Below the pieces are notes generated by a model. That model saw only the letters and a program-made list of their open reading frames with translations, made no database searches and was not told where the DNA came from. A stretch of 64,000 nt of DNA, from assembly GCF_004343605.1 (NCBI RefSeq), contig NZ_POSF01000001.1, positions 1-64,000 of the forward strand, in the 5' to 3' direction. This document shows positions 1 through 10,813 of this stretch, one piece after another. The first letter of the stretch is position 1, and every line of letters begins with the position of its first letter. The DNA comes from Dehalobacter sp. 12DCB1. Its GTDB lineage: Bacteria > Bacillota > Desulfitobacteriia > Desulfitobacteriales > Syntrophobotulaceae. Position numbers and translations under genes: made by a program.

Positions 1-375
1 CTTGATTCAAGCTCGTTTGTTTACCAAATTTCATTGACGAGTCTAGCTTTTTATTTCATTCTTGTTGTTCAGTTTTCAATGACCTTTGCGGAGCATGGAT
101 GCCCCTAAGTTCAAATTCGCCATGGATGGCATCAGAATTTGAACTTCCTATGTCTTCGTCGCGGAGGACATGAATGTCCGGGAGCGACCAATGACCTTGA
201 TTCTTTTGGCTCGTTGTGTCCCGAGCGCTTAGTTATAATAACAAAGTTGTCAGTACCTTTCAAGCATCTTTATTCCAGTTTAAACATCACTAGGTCAAGA
301 ATGCTTCGTTTTTTCTGCAAAATTCTACGAATATCTAAAGGATAATCATTTTCTTAATTAAATATTCATTTTTTA
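1..375. other. Non-coding left end with degenerate hairpin repeats
   Basis: No convincing gene lies here; the one open frame (139-345, plus) has no usable ribosome binding site and a non-protein-like composition. The stretch holds a perfect 12-bp inverted repeat, AAGTTCAAATTC (107-118) with GAATTTGAACTT (135-146), whose loop carries GCCATGGATGGC. A second hairpin around 159-188 has GTCGC/GCGAC outer arms and GGACATGAATGTCC inside. The decamer CAATGACCTT occurs twice (77-86 and 189-198), and CTTGATTC followed by GCTCGTT also occurs twice (from 1 and from about 195). It looks like a decayed repeat cluster downstream of lysS. Confidence 0.5.
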
Positions 376-1878
<1,503 letters not shown>

Positions 1879-1890
1879 TTATACCAAATA

Positions 1891-1963
1891 ACGCTATCCA
1901 ACTAGTACCCTGTAAACGCTATCCAGCCCGTAACACCATCACGCAGTATTACGGGCTAAAATT
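1891..1963. repeat. Direct repeat and hairpin between greA and lysS
   Basis: AACGCTATCCA occurs twice within about 35 bases (from about 1891 and about 1914). It is followed by an inverted repeat AGCCCGTAA/TTACGGGCT (about 1924-1961). There is no T-tract on the minus strand, so it is not a textbook terminator of greA. It may be a processing site or a decayed intergenic repeat. An imperfect copy of the AGGTACTAG motif described elsewhere lies between the two direct repeats. Confidence 0.4.
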
Positions 1964-2022
1964 CAGCTTCATTTTGTTGAAATGAACCATTAAACAAATT
2001 CTGATAGAAAGCAGATAATAAA

Positions 2023-2493
2023 CTAGCGAATATCTACAATTTCATAACGAAGCATCCCTGCCGGAACATTAACCTCAACAACGCTGCCTTTGATTTGTCC
2101 AAGAACAGCTTTGCCAACCGGTGATTCGTTGGAAATCTTATTGACTGCCGGATCTGCCTCTGCCGAGCCGACGATGGTATACTCCTCTTCGTCCCCGTAT
2201 TCAACATCTTTCAACAGCACTGTACTTCCTACGGCAACATGATCTTTTTCATCATTGTCGTCAATGACTCTGGCATTTCTCAGCATTTTCTCGAGGGTAA
2301 TGATCCTGCCTTCGATAAAAGCCTGTTCGTTTTTTGCATCTTCATATTCTGAGTTTTCGGATATATCTCCAAACTCAATGGCTTGTTTAATCCTTTCAGC
2401 AACTTCTCTTCTTCTTTGCGTCTTTAGAATTTCCAGTTCTTCTTCCAGTTTTTTCAGACCATCAAGTGTTAAAATGACTTCTTTTTCGGGCAT
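2023..2493 (-). CDS. greA: Transcription elongation factor GreA
   Basis: Binds the secondary channel of RNA polymerase and stimulates cleavage of backtracked transcripts. The 156-residue length is typical. The N-terminal half (about 1-75) is an antiparallel coiled coil rich in E/K/R, including the acidic tip motif around [16 protein letters not shown]. The C-terminal half is the FKBP-like domain ending in [15 protein letters not shown]. The ATG at 2493 has GGAGGGG about 10 bases upstream. It lies between dusB and lysS on the same strand. Confidence 0.96.
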   Translation of the reverse strand: MPEKEVILTLDGLKKLEEELEILKTQRRREVAERIKQAIEFGDISENSEYEDAKNEQAFIEGRIITLEKMLRNARVIDDNDEKDHVAVGSTVLLKDVEYGDEEEYTIVGSAEADPAVNKISNESPVGKAVLGQIKGSVVEVNVPAGMLRYEIVDIR

Positions 2494-2679
2494 AAAAAAT
2501 ACCCCTCCCTCTTTTCCTCATGAGGTAATTTTTCTTTGAATCCTTTTATGTGAGACATTATATACACAAGTAAAATAAAATATACACTGTAAATCTCTTC
2601 CTAGCTTTTTAATACTCGTAATTATAAGGAACCTCCATTTTATTGTCAAGCAAATTTACTTAATATTTTGATAGCCCAA

Positions 2680-3657
2680 TTAATGGTCCGGGCATTCCAT
2701 TGAATAAATGCCTAAAAATAGTGTCTTCATTTCCTGGTAACTTTTGATTTTCATGATCTGGTTCCGGTACTCTGCTGCTTTCTTCATACCCTTAATATAC
2801 CAGGAAGCGTGTTTGCGGACCTCCTGTACGCCGATTCTTTCACCTTTATATTCAATGATCTTTTCAAAATGCTGAATAAGTATTCTAAGTTTTTCTCTGT
2901 TGCCTGGTTCCTGTGGAAGTGTTTCCGTATCAAGATAATATTGGGATCTGCCAATTAGCCACGGATTTCCTAAAGCTCCCCTCGCTATCATGACTCCGTC
3001 ACATCCGGTAAGCTGGATCATTTTCAGCGCATCTTCCGGAGACAGAATATCCCCATTCCCAATCACAGGTATGCCAATTCTTGTTTTAATTTTACGGATC
3101 CACTCCCAGTTAGCCTTGCCGGAATAATATTGTTCTCTGGTCCGGGCATGAACTGTGAGCATGCTTACTCCTGCCTGCTCTAACATTGGCGCCAGTTCAA
3201 GCGCAACAATACTGGAACGATCCCATCCCAAGCGGATTTTAACGGTAACAGGAACCTTCACAGCCTTTACAACTTCGGAGACAATTTCTATCGCTAACGG
3301 AATGTTTCGAAGAAGGGATGCCCCTTCACCGTTTTTCACAATCTTTGGTGTCGGACATCCCATATTAATGTCTATAACATCAGCTCCATATGTTTCAGCT
3401 ATCTCAGCTGCTCTGGCCATGGGGACAGGCTCGGATCCAAAAAGCTGAACAATTCGAGGTCCTTCTTCTCCTTTAAGATCAAGCATTTTAAATGTCTTGG
3501 CATTATGATGCAGCAGTGCTTTATCGCTGATCATTTCCGTTATGACGTATTTACCTCCTGTAAGCCGGATGATTTCCCGGAAGGCCTTATCCGTTATCCC
3601 TGCCATCGGGGCCATAAAAACAGGCTTATCTGACAAATGATACTTCCCTAATTTCAT
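2680..3657 (-). CDS. dusB: tRNA-dihydrouridine synthase (DusB family)
   Basis: FMN- and NADPH-dependent reductase that makes dihydrouridine in tRNA. At 325 residues it is full length. Visible family motifs in order: MAPMAGITDKAFR (about 15-27), DINMGCPTPK, VTVKIRLGWD, HARTREQYYSGKANW, PVIGNGDI and MIARGALGNPW. These form the FMN-binding TIM barrel and active-site loop, including the cysteine of GCP. The short C-terminal helical domain is present. Start ATG at 3657 with GAGG just upstream. It lies 21 bases after coaX on the same strand, so is probably co-transcribed. The exact Dus subtype follows from gene context. Confidence 0.93.
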   Translation of the reverse strand: MKLGKYHLSDKPVFMAPMAGITDKAFREIIRLTGGKYVITEMISDKALLHHNAKTFKMLDLKGEEGPRIVQLFGSEPVPMARAAEIAETYGADVIDINMGCPTPKIVKNGEGASLLRNIPLAIEIVSEVVKAVKVPVTVKIRLGWDRSSIVALELAPMLEQAGVSMLTVHARTREQYYSGKANWEWIRKIKTRIGIPVIGNGDILSPEDALKMIQLTGCDGVMIARGALGNPWLIGRSQYYLDTETLPQEPGNREKLRILIQHFEKIIEYKGERIGVQEVRKHASWYIKGMKKAAEYRNQIMKIKSYQEMKTLFLGIYSMECPDH

Positions 3658-3678
3658 TTTTACCTCAATGTATACAAC

Positions 3679-4446
3679 TTACCGCAAATTTCTTTCATAA
3701 ATATACAAAAGCCCTTCCAACGTCAAAAAAGGATCAATAAGATCAATCATTTTGGAATCCCCGAAAATCAGTTCAGCCAGACCACCGGTTGCAATGACTT
3801 TAATTTTTCCGCCAAGTTCTTTTTTCATCAGTTCGACAATACGGTCAATCTGTCCGCAAAATCCATGATATATTCCCGCTTGCATACCGTTGACTGTATT
3901 TTTGCCGATGACGTTTTTGGTCTTAATAATCTCTACTCTAGGCAATTTTGAAGCTTTTTGGTAGAGTGCCTCAGTGGAAATCCCGATTCCAGGTGCAATC
4001 GCCCCCCCTAAGTACTCTCCCTTTTCACTGACGGCGCAAAAAGTTGTTGCCGTACCAAAATCGACAATAACTAATGGCCCGCCATACTTGGTATAGGCAG
4101 CAACAGCGTTGACAATCCTGTCTGCACCGAGCTCCCTGGGATTATCAATATTAATGGAAATGCCCGTCTTCACGCCCGGGCCAACAATAATCGGGATTAC
4201 GCTGAAATACTTTTTGATCATCTGTTCCAGTGCAGGCGTCACAGGCGGTACAACCGAAGAAATAATAGCTCCGGATATATTGCTGAAAGACAAATCGTGA
4301 AAACTAAATAAATTTTTAATTGTCGATGCATATTCGTCCGATGTATTGTTTTTATCCGTGGAAATTCTCCAGTAATAAATAAGCTCACTGTCTTGGTAAA
4401 CACCAAGTACAATATTCGTATTCCCAATATCGATGACCAAAATCAT
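3679..4446 (-). CDS. coaX: Type III pantothenate kinase
   Basis: Phosphorylates pantothenate, the first step from pantothenate to coenzyme A. The 255-residue protein opens with the ASKHA phosphate loop [12 protein letters not shown]. It carries the family's [12 protein letters not shown] (about 107) and [10 protein letters not shown] (about 127) motifs and a glycine-rich C-terminal segment (ATGGLAELI). The type III form differs from CoaA and is common in Firmicutes. ATG at 4446 is preceded by AAAGGAG. It sits with nadABC and panCD, so this block covers both NAD synthesis and the pantothenate-CoA route. Confidence 0.95.
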   Translation of the reverse strand: MILVIDIGNTNIVLGVYQDSELIYYWRISTDKNNTSDEYASTIKNLFSFHDLSFSNISGAIISSVVPPVTPALEQMIKKYFSVIPIIVGPGVKTGISINIDNPRELGADRIVNAVAAYTKYGGPLVIVDFGTATTFCAVSEKGEYLGGAIAPGIGISTEALYQKASKLPRVEIIKTKNVIGKNTVNGMQAGIYHGFCGQIDRIVELMKKELGGKIKVIATGGLAELIFGDSKMIDLIDPFLTLEGLLYIYERNLR

Positions 4447-4481
4447 TGTACCGTCTCCTTTAGAACCGGATAAGTACTCGC

Positions 4482-5360
4482 TTATATTTTTTCAGCAGAA
4501 TGAAGGTGCTTCTGAATAGATGGCTTGAAATCATCAACAACCATCGAAAAATCAATCGCTTCGACCGAATGCGTAAGCCTGCCTACCGAAATAATGTCAA
4601 CGCCTGTCTCGGCAATTTGACGCACTGTGTCTTCCCTAACTCCTCCGGACGCCTCTACGACAACCCGGTGGTTAATATACTGAACCGCTGTTTTCATATC
4701 CTGCAGGGACATATTATCGAGCATAATCACGTCAACACCGCTCAGAACGGCCTCCCGTACCTGTTCCAGTGTTTCACATTCAACCTCTATTTTAACCATA
4801 TGGCCAACTTTTGTTTTGATTTTTTGAACAGCCTCAGCCAGATTTCCGATTGCGTCCAGATGATTATCCTTAAGCATAACGGCATCATACAAACCAAAAC
4901 GGTGGTTCGTTCCTCCGCCGACCCTGACAGCGTATTTCTGCAGGTTTCTCATACCCGGCATCGTTTTGCGCGTATCTGTGACCTTAACGCCTAAATCAGA
5001 TACAAGTTCAACAAATCTTCTTGTAATACTGGATATCCCTGAAAGATGCTGAATGAAATTAAGTACGGTTCTTTCAGCTTGAAGAATTCCTGCCAGTGAA
5101 CCATTGATTTTCATGACCAGAGTCCCCGGCCTAATACAGTCTCCATCTTTAACCTGCATCTGAACATCTAGGCACGGATCTATCTTCTTAAAGGTCATCT
5201 CAGCAATAAAAAGGCCGCAGACAATGCCATGCGCTTTGGCATAGATTCTGGCTTCACTCTGGTAACCTTCAGGAAAGATCAGCGTACTGAGATCTCCGGT
5301 ACCGATATCTTCTTTTAATGCTTGTTCAATCAATTCTTCATATTGAAACGTAGCGAACAT
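4482..5360 (-). CDS. nadC: Nicotinate-nucleotide pyrophosphorylase (carboxylating), quinolinate phosphoribosyltransferase
   Basis: Converts quinolinate and PRPP to nicotinate mononucleotide, CO2 and PPi, the step that joins de novo NAD synthesis to the common pathway. The 292-residue protein has the family signature [21 protein letters not shown] followed by NHR (about 130-155) and the KDNHL motif. Later barrel motifs [17 protein letters not shown] and VEASGGV are also present. The start at 5360 has GGGGG upstream. It overlaps the end of nadB by 23 bases, indicating translational coupling. Confidence 0.96.
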   Translation of the reverse strand: MFATFQYEELIEQALKEDIGTGDLSTLIFPEGYQSEARIYAKAHGIVCGLFIAEMTFKKIDPCLDVQMQVKDGDCIRPGTLVMKINGSLAGILQAERTVLNFIQHLSGISSITRRFVELVSDLGVKVTDTRKTMPGMRNLQKYAVRVGGGTNHRFGLYDAVMLKDNHLDAIGNLAEAVQKIKTKVGHMVKIEVECETLEQVREAVLSGVDVIMLDNMSLQDMKTAVQYINHRVVVEASGGVREDTVRQIAETGVDIISVGRLTHSVEAIDFSMVVDDFKPSIQKHLHSAEKI

Positions 5361-6951
5361 GATGATCCCCCTTCATATAGACAGAATGCTTTTGCCAGGG
5401 TTCCTCTGTAGTCGGAAAATCCCGTCGGAAATGGCCCCCTCTGCTTTCTTCACGTGCCAAAGCAGCCTTGATAATCACCATTCCAATCGCAAGCATATTG
5501 CCAAGCTCAAGTTCCGGCACGTCAGAATGGGGGTTAAACCGTTCCATCAATTGATTTAATTCCGCCTGGGCCTGCCGTAAATGTTCTTCATCCCGAATGA
5601 TTCCGACTTTATCCCATAAAATATTCTGCAGTTCTTCTTTCAGAGCAGCCGGGTCTGCAGCGGAATCCCGAACATCACATTCACCGGGGCAGCCTTCATA
5701 CGGCAAAACATCTTCCGGTTTGGGCATTTCACTAATTTTCTGATTGATTGTATCAGAAATGGTTGAAGCAAATACTAATCCATCCAACAAGGAGTTGCTG
5801 GCAAGCCTGTTGGCACCATGAACGCCATTACAGGCACATTCACCGCAAGCAAAAAGATTTGGCAAATTCGTTTCACCAAATTCATTGATACGGACTCCGC
5901 CCATTAAGTAATGCGCAGCAGGGCCGACCGGTACAGGATCTGTAGAAATATCAACGCCATAATTCAGACAAGTTTTATAAATTCCCGGAAACCTTTGTTC
6001 GACTTTTGAGTGTCCCATCGGGCTGAAATCAAGATAGACCTGTCCTGTCTGCATCTGCTTCCAGATCTCCCTTGACACAACATCCCTCGGAGCAAGCTCT
6101 TTACCGGGGACACCCTCCATAAAACGTTCTCCGCGTGAGTTTACCAGTACAGCTCCCTCTCCTCTGGCTGCCTCCGAAATTAAAAAATTGGGTGCTCCCG
6201 GCAGCAGCAGGGCTGTAGGATGGAATTGAATAAATTCCATATCCATAAGTTCGGCTCCTGCCCGATAAGCAGCAGCTATCCCGTCTCCTGTCGCAACCGC
6301 AGGATTGGTCGTATGCTTATACATCTGACCTGCACCGCCTGTAGCCAGGATAACGGCTTTAGCCAGCCATACTTCCATTGCCAAGGTCATATTGTTAAGC
6401 ACCAGAGCTCCACAGACCTCTGCTTTACTATTTTTTACAAAATCGATTAAATAATAGTTTTCTTTAACGGTAATTGGGCTGGAATGCACAACTTCTACCA
6501 GGGCACGTTCTATTTCTCCGCCGGTAGCATCACCGTGAGCATGCAGCACCCTGCTTTTGCTGTGAGCAGCTTCCCGCGTAAAATCCAGTTTATTATTACT
6601 TTCATCAAATTTGGTGCCAAAATCAATCAGCTTACCGACACACTCCGGCCCTTTCTCAGCCAGGATCTTGACTGCTTTCAGGTTACATAACCCTGCTCCG
6701 GCTTTAATGGTATCGCCATAGTGAAATTCAGGAGAGTCATCCTCATTAAGAGCAACGGCAATACCTCCCTGAGCATGCTCAGTGTTGCTTGCCATCACAT
6801 CTTTCTTGGTCAGAACGGTTACTTCATATTTGGGACAAAGTTTGATTGCTGCAAACAATCCCGCAATTCCGCTTCCGAGAATAAGCACTTCGGTCTGAAA
6901 GATCTCAAGCTTATCCTTGTCCCAGGGAATCAGATAGTCATTCTCATTCAT
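5338..6951 (-). CDS. nadB: L-aspartate oxidase
   Basis: Flavoprotein that oxidises L-aspartate to iminoaspartate, the first step of de novo NAD synthesis. In an anaerobe the electron acceptor is probably fumarate rather than oxygen. The 537-residue protein has the N-terminal dinucleotide fold VLILGSGIAGLFAA (about 22-35) and the FAD motif EHAQGGIAVAL. The substrate segment MEFIQFHPTAL, the HGANRLASNSLLDGLVF motif and a C-terminal helical domain follow. GAGGATGAG precedes the ATG at 6951. It lies between nadA and nadC, all on the minus strand. Confidence 0.96.
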   Translation of the reverse strand: MNENDYLIPWDKDKLEIFQTEVLILGSGIAGLFAAIKLCPKYEVTVLTKKDVMASNTEHAQGGIAVALNEDDSPEFHYGDTIKAGAGLCNLKAVKILAEKGPECVGKLIDFGTKFDESNNKLDFTREAAHSKSRVLHAHGDATGGEIERALVEVVHSSPITVKENYYLIDFVKNSKAEVCGALVLNNMTLAMEVWLAKAVILATGGAGQMYKHTTNPAVATGDGIAAAYRAGAELMDMEFIQFHPTALLLPGAPNFLISEAARGEGAVLVNSRGERFMEGVPGKELAPRDVVSREIWKQMQTGQVYLDFSPMGHSKVEQRFPGIYKTCLNYGVDISTDPVPVGPAAHYLMGGVRINEFGETNLPNLFACGECACNGVHGANRLASNSLLDGLVFASTISDTINQKISEMPKPEDVLPYEGCPGECDVRDSAADPAALKEELQNILWDKVGIIRDEEHLRQAQAELNQLMERFNPHSDVPELELGNMLAIGMVIIKAALAREESRGGHFRRDFPTTEEPWQKHSVYMKGDHHVRYVSI

Positions 6952-6983
6952 ATCTCTTACTCATCCTCAATGTTATATGTTCA

Positions 6984-7904
6984 TTATTGGACGGCCAGCA
7001 TTCTTTCCAGCGCGCAGACCGCCTTCTCTCTGATTTCTTTTGACACAGTAACGACCGGCACCATGTTTGAAAGTGCATCCTTGACCTTTTGCAAGCTGAT
7101 CTTTTTCATATTCGGGCAGATCATATGTGCTGAAGCCATATAAAATTGTTTCCCGGGACAGCGTTTAGCAAGTTCATGCAAAATGCCACATTCCGTTCCA
7201 ATAATAAATTCGGTATCCGTCGAATTCTCTGCATACTTAATAATCCCGGCAGTAGAGCCAACATAATCGGCTTCCCGCCAGACTTCCTCGCGGCATTCAG
7301 GATGAACCAGAACTTTTGCTCCTTGATGTTCCTCCCTCGCCTTTAAGATATCTTCCCTGGCGAGCCTGTGATGCGTCGGACAAAAACCAGGCCACAAGTT
7401 AATCTTTCTATTCGCTTTGGCTGCAACATATCCGCCGAGGTTGCCGTCAGGCACGAAAAGGATCTCCTCGTTTTCAAGAGATTGAATAATTTTCTCAGCA
7501 TTGGATGATGTGCAGCAAATATCGCTTTCGGCTTTCACCTCTGCGGATGAGTTAACATAACAGACCACTTTAACGCCAGGCAGTTTGGTCTTTGCCTCTC
7601 TAAGCCGGTCTGCTTCGACCATATCTGCCATCGGACAGCCTGCTGAAGTGTCCGGTAGCAGGACAATTTTCTCCGGGGATAGGATTGCCGCACTTTCGGC
7701 CATAAAATGAACTCCGCAAAATACAATGACAGCGGCATCTGTCCAGGCAGCCTGCTGAGCAAGCTGAAGTGAATCTCCGACAAAATCCGCAATATCCTGA
7801 ATGTCCCCTGGCTGGTAATAATGGGCAAGAATTACTGCTTTTCTTTGCTTGCGCAGAGCATTTATGTCATTGATCAGCTGATCTTTGCCTTCACCATTAT
7901 CCAT
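6984..7904 (-). CDS. nadA: Quinolinate synthase
   Basis: Condenses iminoaspartate with dihydroxyacetone phosphate to quinolinate using a [4Fe-4S] cluster with three cysteine ligands. The 306-residue length matches the short bacterial form. Candidate ligand cysteines occur in VFCGVHFMAESA, in the WPGFCPTHHRL segment and in GTECGILHELAKRCPGK. The substrate motif ILAHYYQPGDIQDIADFVGDSL lies near residue 25. GGAGAGG precedes the ATG at 7904. The gene is 32 bases upstream of nadB and 62 bases downstream of panD, so it may be read from the pan promoter or from one in that gap. Confidence 0.96.
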   Translation of the reverse strand: MDNGEGKDQLINDINALRKQRKAVILAHYYQPGDIQDIADFVGDSLQLAQQAAWTDAAVIVFCGVHFMAESAAILSPEKIVLLPDTSAGCPMADMVEADRLREAKTKLPGVKVVCYVNSSAEVKAESDICCTSSNAEKIIQSLENEEILFVPDGNLGGYVAAKANRKINLWPGFCPTHHRLAREDILKAREEHQGAKVLVHPECREEVWREADYVGSTAGIIKYAENSTDTEFIIGTECGILHELAKRCPGKQFYMASAHMICPNMKKISLQKVKDALSNMVPVVTVSKEIREKAVCALERMLAVQ

Positions 7905-7966
7905 TTATCAGCCTCTCCTTTCGCTCATAGACCTTTTTCTAATTCTATTCTTCGACATATCATGTG

Positions 7967-8350
7967 TCAAGCCTGTACGCCGTGCACTTCAACCCCGTCA
8001 ATCCTAACCGACTGGTTTTTTTCATCGACAAAAACAACTTTTGGAGTATATCCTTTGCTTTCCTCATCGGAAAACAGCCCATAGGAAATAATAATTACCT
8101 GATCCCCGACCTGAACCAGCCTGGCTGCTGCTCCGTTTAGACAGATCATTCCGGAATTCGCTTCTCCTGGGATCACATACGTCTCCAGCCTGGCTCCATT
8201 ATTTAGATTAACAACCTGAACTTTCTCGTTTTCCAAAATATCAGCCTGTTCCATCAGACTGCGGTCTATCGTTATGCTTCCCACATAATTCAGGTTGGCC
8301 TCAGTAACTCTGGCTTTATGAATCTTTGATTTCATCATATTTCTGAACAT
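7967..8350 (-). CDS. panD: Aspartate 1-decarboxylase precursor
   Basis: Pyruvoyl enzyme that makes beta-alanine for pantothenate. The precursor self-cleaves between Gly24 and Ser25 in YVGSI, the serine becoming the pyruvoyl group. Motifs [12 protein letters not shown] and [23 protein letters not shown] are typical. I choose the ATG at 8350 (127 residues) because GGAGG lies 10 bases upstream. The in-frame GTG at 8359 overlaps the panC stop but sits directly against that ribosome binding site, so it is less likely. It is coupled to panC. Confidence 0.93.
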   Translation of the reverse strand: MFRNMMKSKIHKARVTEANLNYVGSITIDRSLMEQADILENEKVQVVNLNNGARLETYVIPGEANSGMICLNGAAARLVQVGDQVIIISYGLFSDEESKGYTPKVVFVDEKNQSVRIDGVEVHGVQA

Positions 8351-8355
8351 TTTTC

Positions 8356-9219
8356 TCACACCTCCACGACAATATTATCAATCAAGCGCGTTGTCCCAAA
8401 ACGAACGGCAAGAGCAATCACAACAGAACTGTCAATACTATCGACATCTGCAAGATCGTCCGCTTCCCTGATTTCTACATAATCAATTTTCCCGTTTGAT
8501 TCACTGCTTATTCTCTGTCTGATCTTTTCTCTGACGACTTCAGCGCAGGTCTCACCCTCAGAGATTAATGCCGCAGCTTCCTGCAATGAACGAAACAGCA
8601 CTGAGGCTTGCTGCCGGTCTTCGCTGCTCAAATAAGCATTTCTGGAGCTCTTGGCAAGTCCATCGCTTTCTCGAACTGTCGGGAAGGCCACAATTTTGAC
8701 AGGGCTATTTAAATCTTTTGTCATTTGTTTGATGGCAGCAACCTGCTGGTAATCTTTTAAGCCAAAATAGGCTTCATCAGGCTGAATAATATTAAAAAGT
8801 TTTGTCACGACAGTTGCTACTCCCTCAAAGTGCCCGGGACGGCTGGCTCCGCAGAGAACCTCAGTGATCTGGGATACCTGAACTGCCGTAAGGCTTTTTC
8901 CGTCCGGATACATTTCCGTGACCGAAGGAGCAAACAACAGGTCCACGCCTGCCTGTTCGGCGAGTCCTGAATCCCTGGCAAGATCACGCGGATATTTCTC
9001 GTAATCCTCATTCGGGCCAAACTGTAACGGATTAACAAATATACTCATCACAATATAGGTTCTTTTGTGATTTGGATCCTGATTTCTGGCTATCTTGACC
9101 ATGGACAGATGGCCCTCATGCAAGAAGCCCATCGTAGGTACAAGAACAACAGTTTTTCCCTGCTGTTTGGCTGATGCTATTTTTTCTCTTGTTTCAGCTA
9201 TTTTTCCGGCTATAATCAT
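8356..9219 (-). CDS. panC: Pantothenate synthetase (pantoate--beta-alanine ligase)
   Basis: ATP-dependent condensation of pantoate with beta-alanine. The 287-residue protein has the nucleotidyltransferase motif [14 protein letters not shown] (HEGH is the HIGH-like box, about residue 33), [31 protein letters not shown], the YFGLKDYQQ segment and GLAKSSRN. The start at 9219 overlaps the stop of the DUF2520 gene (ATGA overlap) with GGAGAGG upstream. No panB or panE is found in this window, although the beta-alanine supplier panD follows directly. Confidence 0.96.
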   Translation of the reverse strand: MIIAGKIAETREKIASAKQQGKTVVLVPTMGFLHEGHLSMVKIARNQDPNHKRTYIVMSIFVNPLQFGPNEDYEKYPRDLARDSGLAEQAGVDLLFAPSVTEMYPDGKSLTAVQVSQITEVLCGASRPGHFEGVATVVTKLFNIIQPDEAYFGLKDYQQVAAIKQMTKDLNSPVKIVAFPTVRESDGLAKSSRNAYLSSEDRQQASVLFRSLQEAAALISEGETCAEVVREKIRQRISSESNGKIDYVEIREADDLADVDSIDSSVVIALAVRFGTTRLIDNIVVEV

Positions 9220-10124
9220 TGCTTTGTTTCCTCTCCTAAGTCTTTCAAAAGTTCTTCCAGGGCGTTTAAATCTTCCGGGCGATAGGATGCCCTATCCAAC
9301 AGTTTTTTTTCTAATCCCAATTCCAAAGCCAGCTTTCCAAGCTCTCTATAGACTGTCCTAATTTCTTCAGGCATGCTTTGAAGATGTCTTGCGACAACTT
9401 GGGCATCTCCCCTAGCGATTGGCCCCGTAAGCGCCCCAGGAAGTCCCAGTTTGCCGATATTCCGACAGGATCCGGCTAACAGTGGAAGTAAGGCAGCCAG
9501 GGCCTCTTTACGCTCTATTCCGGCCTGCTCAAATAGTTTGACTGCCAACAGGACCAGCGAAACAAGATAGTTTGAGACGACAACCGCTCCGGCATGATAG
9601 AGACTTTTTTTCGAGGGATTAATTTTAAGCGGGATTCCAGCTAATAAAGCAACCAGGTTTTCTCCCTGATTCTCAGCCTCCGGGCTGCTGCCCTCGATGC
9701 TAAAATAGGTTCCCTTCATGACAGAAACCGCGGTATCAATATTTGCAAAGGCCTGCAGCGGATGCAGAGACAGGTAGGCGACAGGCAGCATAGGATTCTG
9801 ACACATGACCCCCGAAGGCAAAGACCCTGAGCAGTGAATCCAGATTTGACCTGGTTTAATGTCCCTTTCCTGAGAAAGTCTGGCTGCCGTTTCTTCAATG
9901 TAGCAATCCTGAGTCGTAATAAAAACCAGATCCGACTCCATCACAAGCTGTTTCAATCCGAGTTGCTCTTTTGGCAAGTATCTACAAAAATACTCATATG
10001 ACTTTTTGCTCCGGGTATGGACTCCGACACACCGCAGCCCTGCCTTTTCTAACAGAATCGCCAGAGATGTCCCGACCACGCCAGTTCCGATGATTCCAAA
10101 TTTTATCGTATTTGCTGACAACAA
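9216..10124 (-). CDS. Rossmann-fold DUF2520 protein (predicted NAD(P)-dependent reductase-like)
   Basis: The 302-residue protein begins with a dinucleotide-binding loop (GIIGTGVVGTSLA, about 9-21). A Rossmann domain to about 150 is followed by an all-helical C-terminal DUF2520 domain with the conserved SLHPLQAFA motif between them. The fold resembles pyrroline-5-carboxylate and ketopantoate reductases, but the reaction is not established. The gene overlaps panC by 4 bases, which links it to pantothenate synthesis. The start is a TTG at 10124: GAGGTG lies 9 bases upstream and no ATG is available before the nucleotide-binding loop. That ribosome binding site is inside an inverted repeat (see 10126-10153). 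Confidence 0.85.
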   Translation of the reverse strand: MLSANTIKFGIIGTGVVGTSLAILLEKAGLRCVGVHTRSKKSYEYFCRYLPKEQLGLKQLVMESDLVFITTQDCYIEETAARLSQERDIKPGQIWIHCSGSLPSGVMCQNPMLPVAYLSLHPLQAFANIDTAVSVMKGTYFSIEGSSPEAENQGENLVALLAGIPLKINPSKKSLYHAGAVVVSNYLVSLVLLAVKLFEQAGIERKEALAALLPLLAGSCRNIGKLGLPGALTGPIARGDAQVVARHLQSMPEEIRTVYRELGKLALELGLEKKLLDRASYRPEDLNALEELLKDLGEETKQ

Positions 10125-10125
10125 A

Positions 10126-10153
10126 AATACACCTCACATGGTGAAGGTGTATT
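10126..10153 (-). promoter_or_regulatory. Hairpin covering the ribosome binding site of the DUF2520 gene
   Basis: AATACACCT (10145-10153 read on the minus strand) pairs perfectly with AGGTGTATT (10134-10126), with a 10-base loop. The right arm contains most of the GAGGTG Shine-Dalgarno of the TTG-initiated gene. This could hold translation low or act as a weak terminator (TTTTTG follows on the minus strand). The pairing is directly visible; its regulatory role is inferred. Confidence 0.5.
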
Positions 10154-10339
10154 GTTATAAACGAATTCAACAATTACCCTGCCTTCACCGTCCCAGTAGT
10201 AATAATCCAAGCGGTTGATGCACGATCCAATCTGTCTTAAAAAACAGCAGAGCTGCCGTGGTACAATTCCAATTGTGGATATCATCTGCAGCTTATACTT
10301 CAGTATATGATAAATTAGAAAAATGATAAAGAAAAATAT

Positions 10340-10813
10340 CTATAGTTTCGTACATTTTTTAACAAGTCCTTCGCCTTGAACCGTTCCGATTACTCTTCCT
10401 GACTGCAGAATATAGTCCGGTGCTATTTCTCTTAGCGGAGCCAGTACAAACTCTCTTTGTTCCATGAAGGGATGCGGAATTGTCAGTTTTTCAGTCTGGA
10501 TCACATAATCCTGGTAGGAAAGAATATCGATATCAATCGTGCGGGACCCCCAATGAATCAGTCGTTTTCTTCCTAGTGATGTTTCAATTTGCTGGCAGAC
10601 TTCAAGCAGTTCATAAGGATCCAGCTCCGTTTCAATGCCAATGACCATATTCAGGAAAGGTGACTGGTCGACATTGCCCCAGGGTTCAGTATCATAGAGG
10701 CTGGAAATACGCTTAACCATGATTCCTGGAGTGTTCATCAACATATCGAGTGCCCGATCCAAATATTCCTTGCGGTCTCCTTCATTGCTCCCCAAACTTA
10801 AGAATGCTCTCAT
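10340..10813 (-). CDS. folK: 6-hydroxymethyl-7,8-dihydropterin pyrophosphokinase
   Basis: Transfers pyrophosphate from ATP to the pterin alcohol just before dihydropteroate synthase. The 157-residue length is normal. The start MRAFLSLGSNEGDR is the family N-terminal signature. SSLYDTEPWG, the NMVIGIET strand and GSRTIDIDIL (metal-binding DxD) with IPHPFMEQREFVLAPL follow. It overlaps the end of folB by 32 bases, so the fol genes are tightly coupled. Confidence 0.96.
   Translation of the reverse strand: MRAFLSLGSNEGDRKEYLDRALDMLMNTPGIMVKRISSLYDTEPWGNVDQSPFLNMVIGIETELDPYELLEVCQQIETSLGRKRLIHWGSRTIDIDILSYQDYVIQTEKLTIPHPFMEQREFVLAPLREIAPDYILQSGRVIGTVQGEGLVKKCTKL

Noticed and set aside
139..345. 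68-codon plus-strand frame at the left end
   Set aside because: No ribosome binding site, runs through hairpin repeats, and composition is not protein-like.
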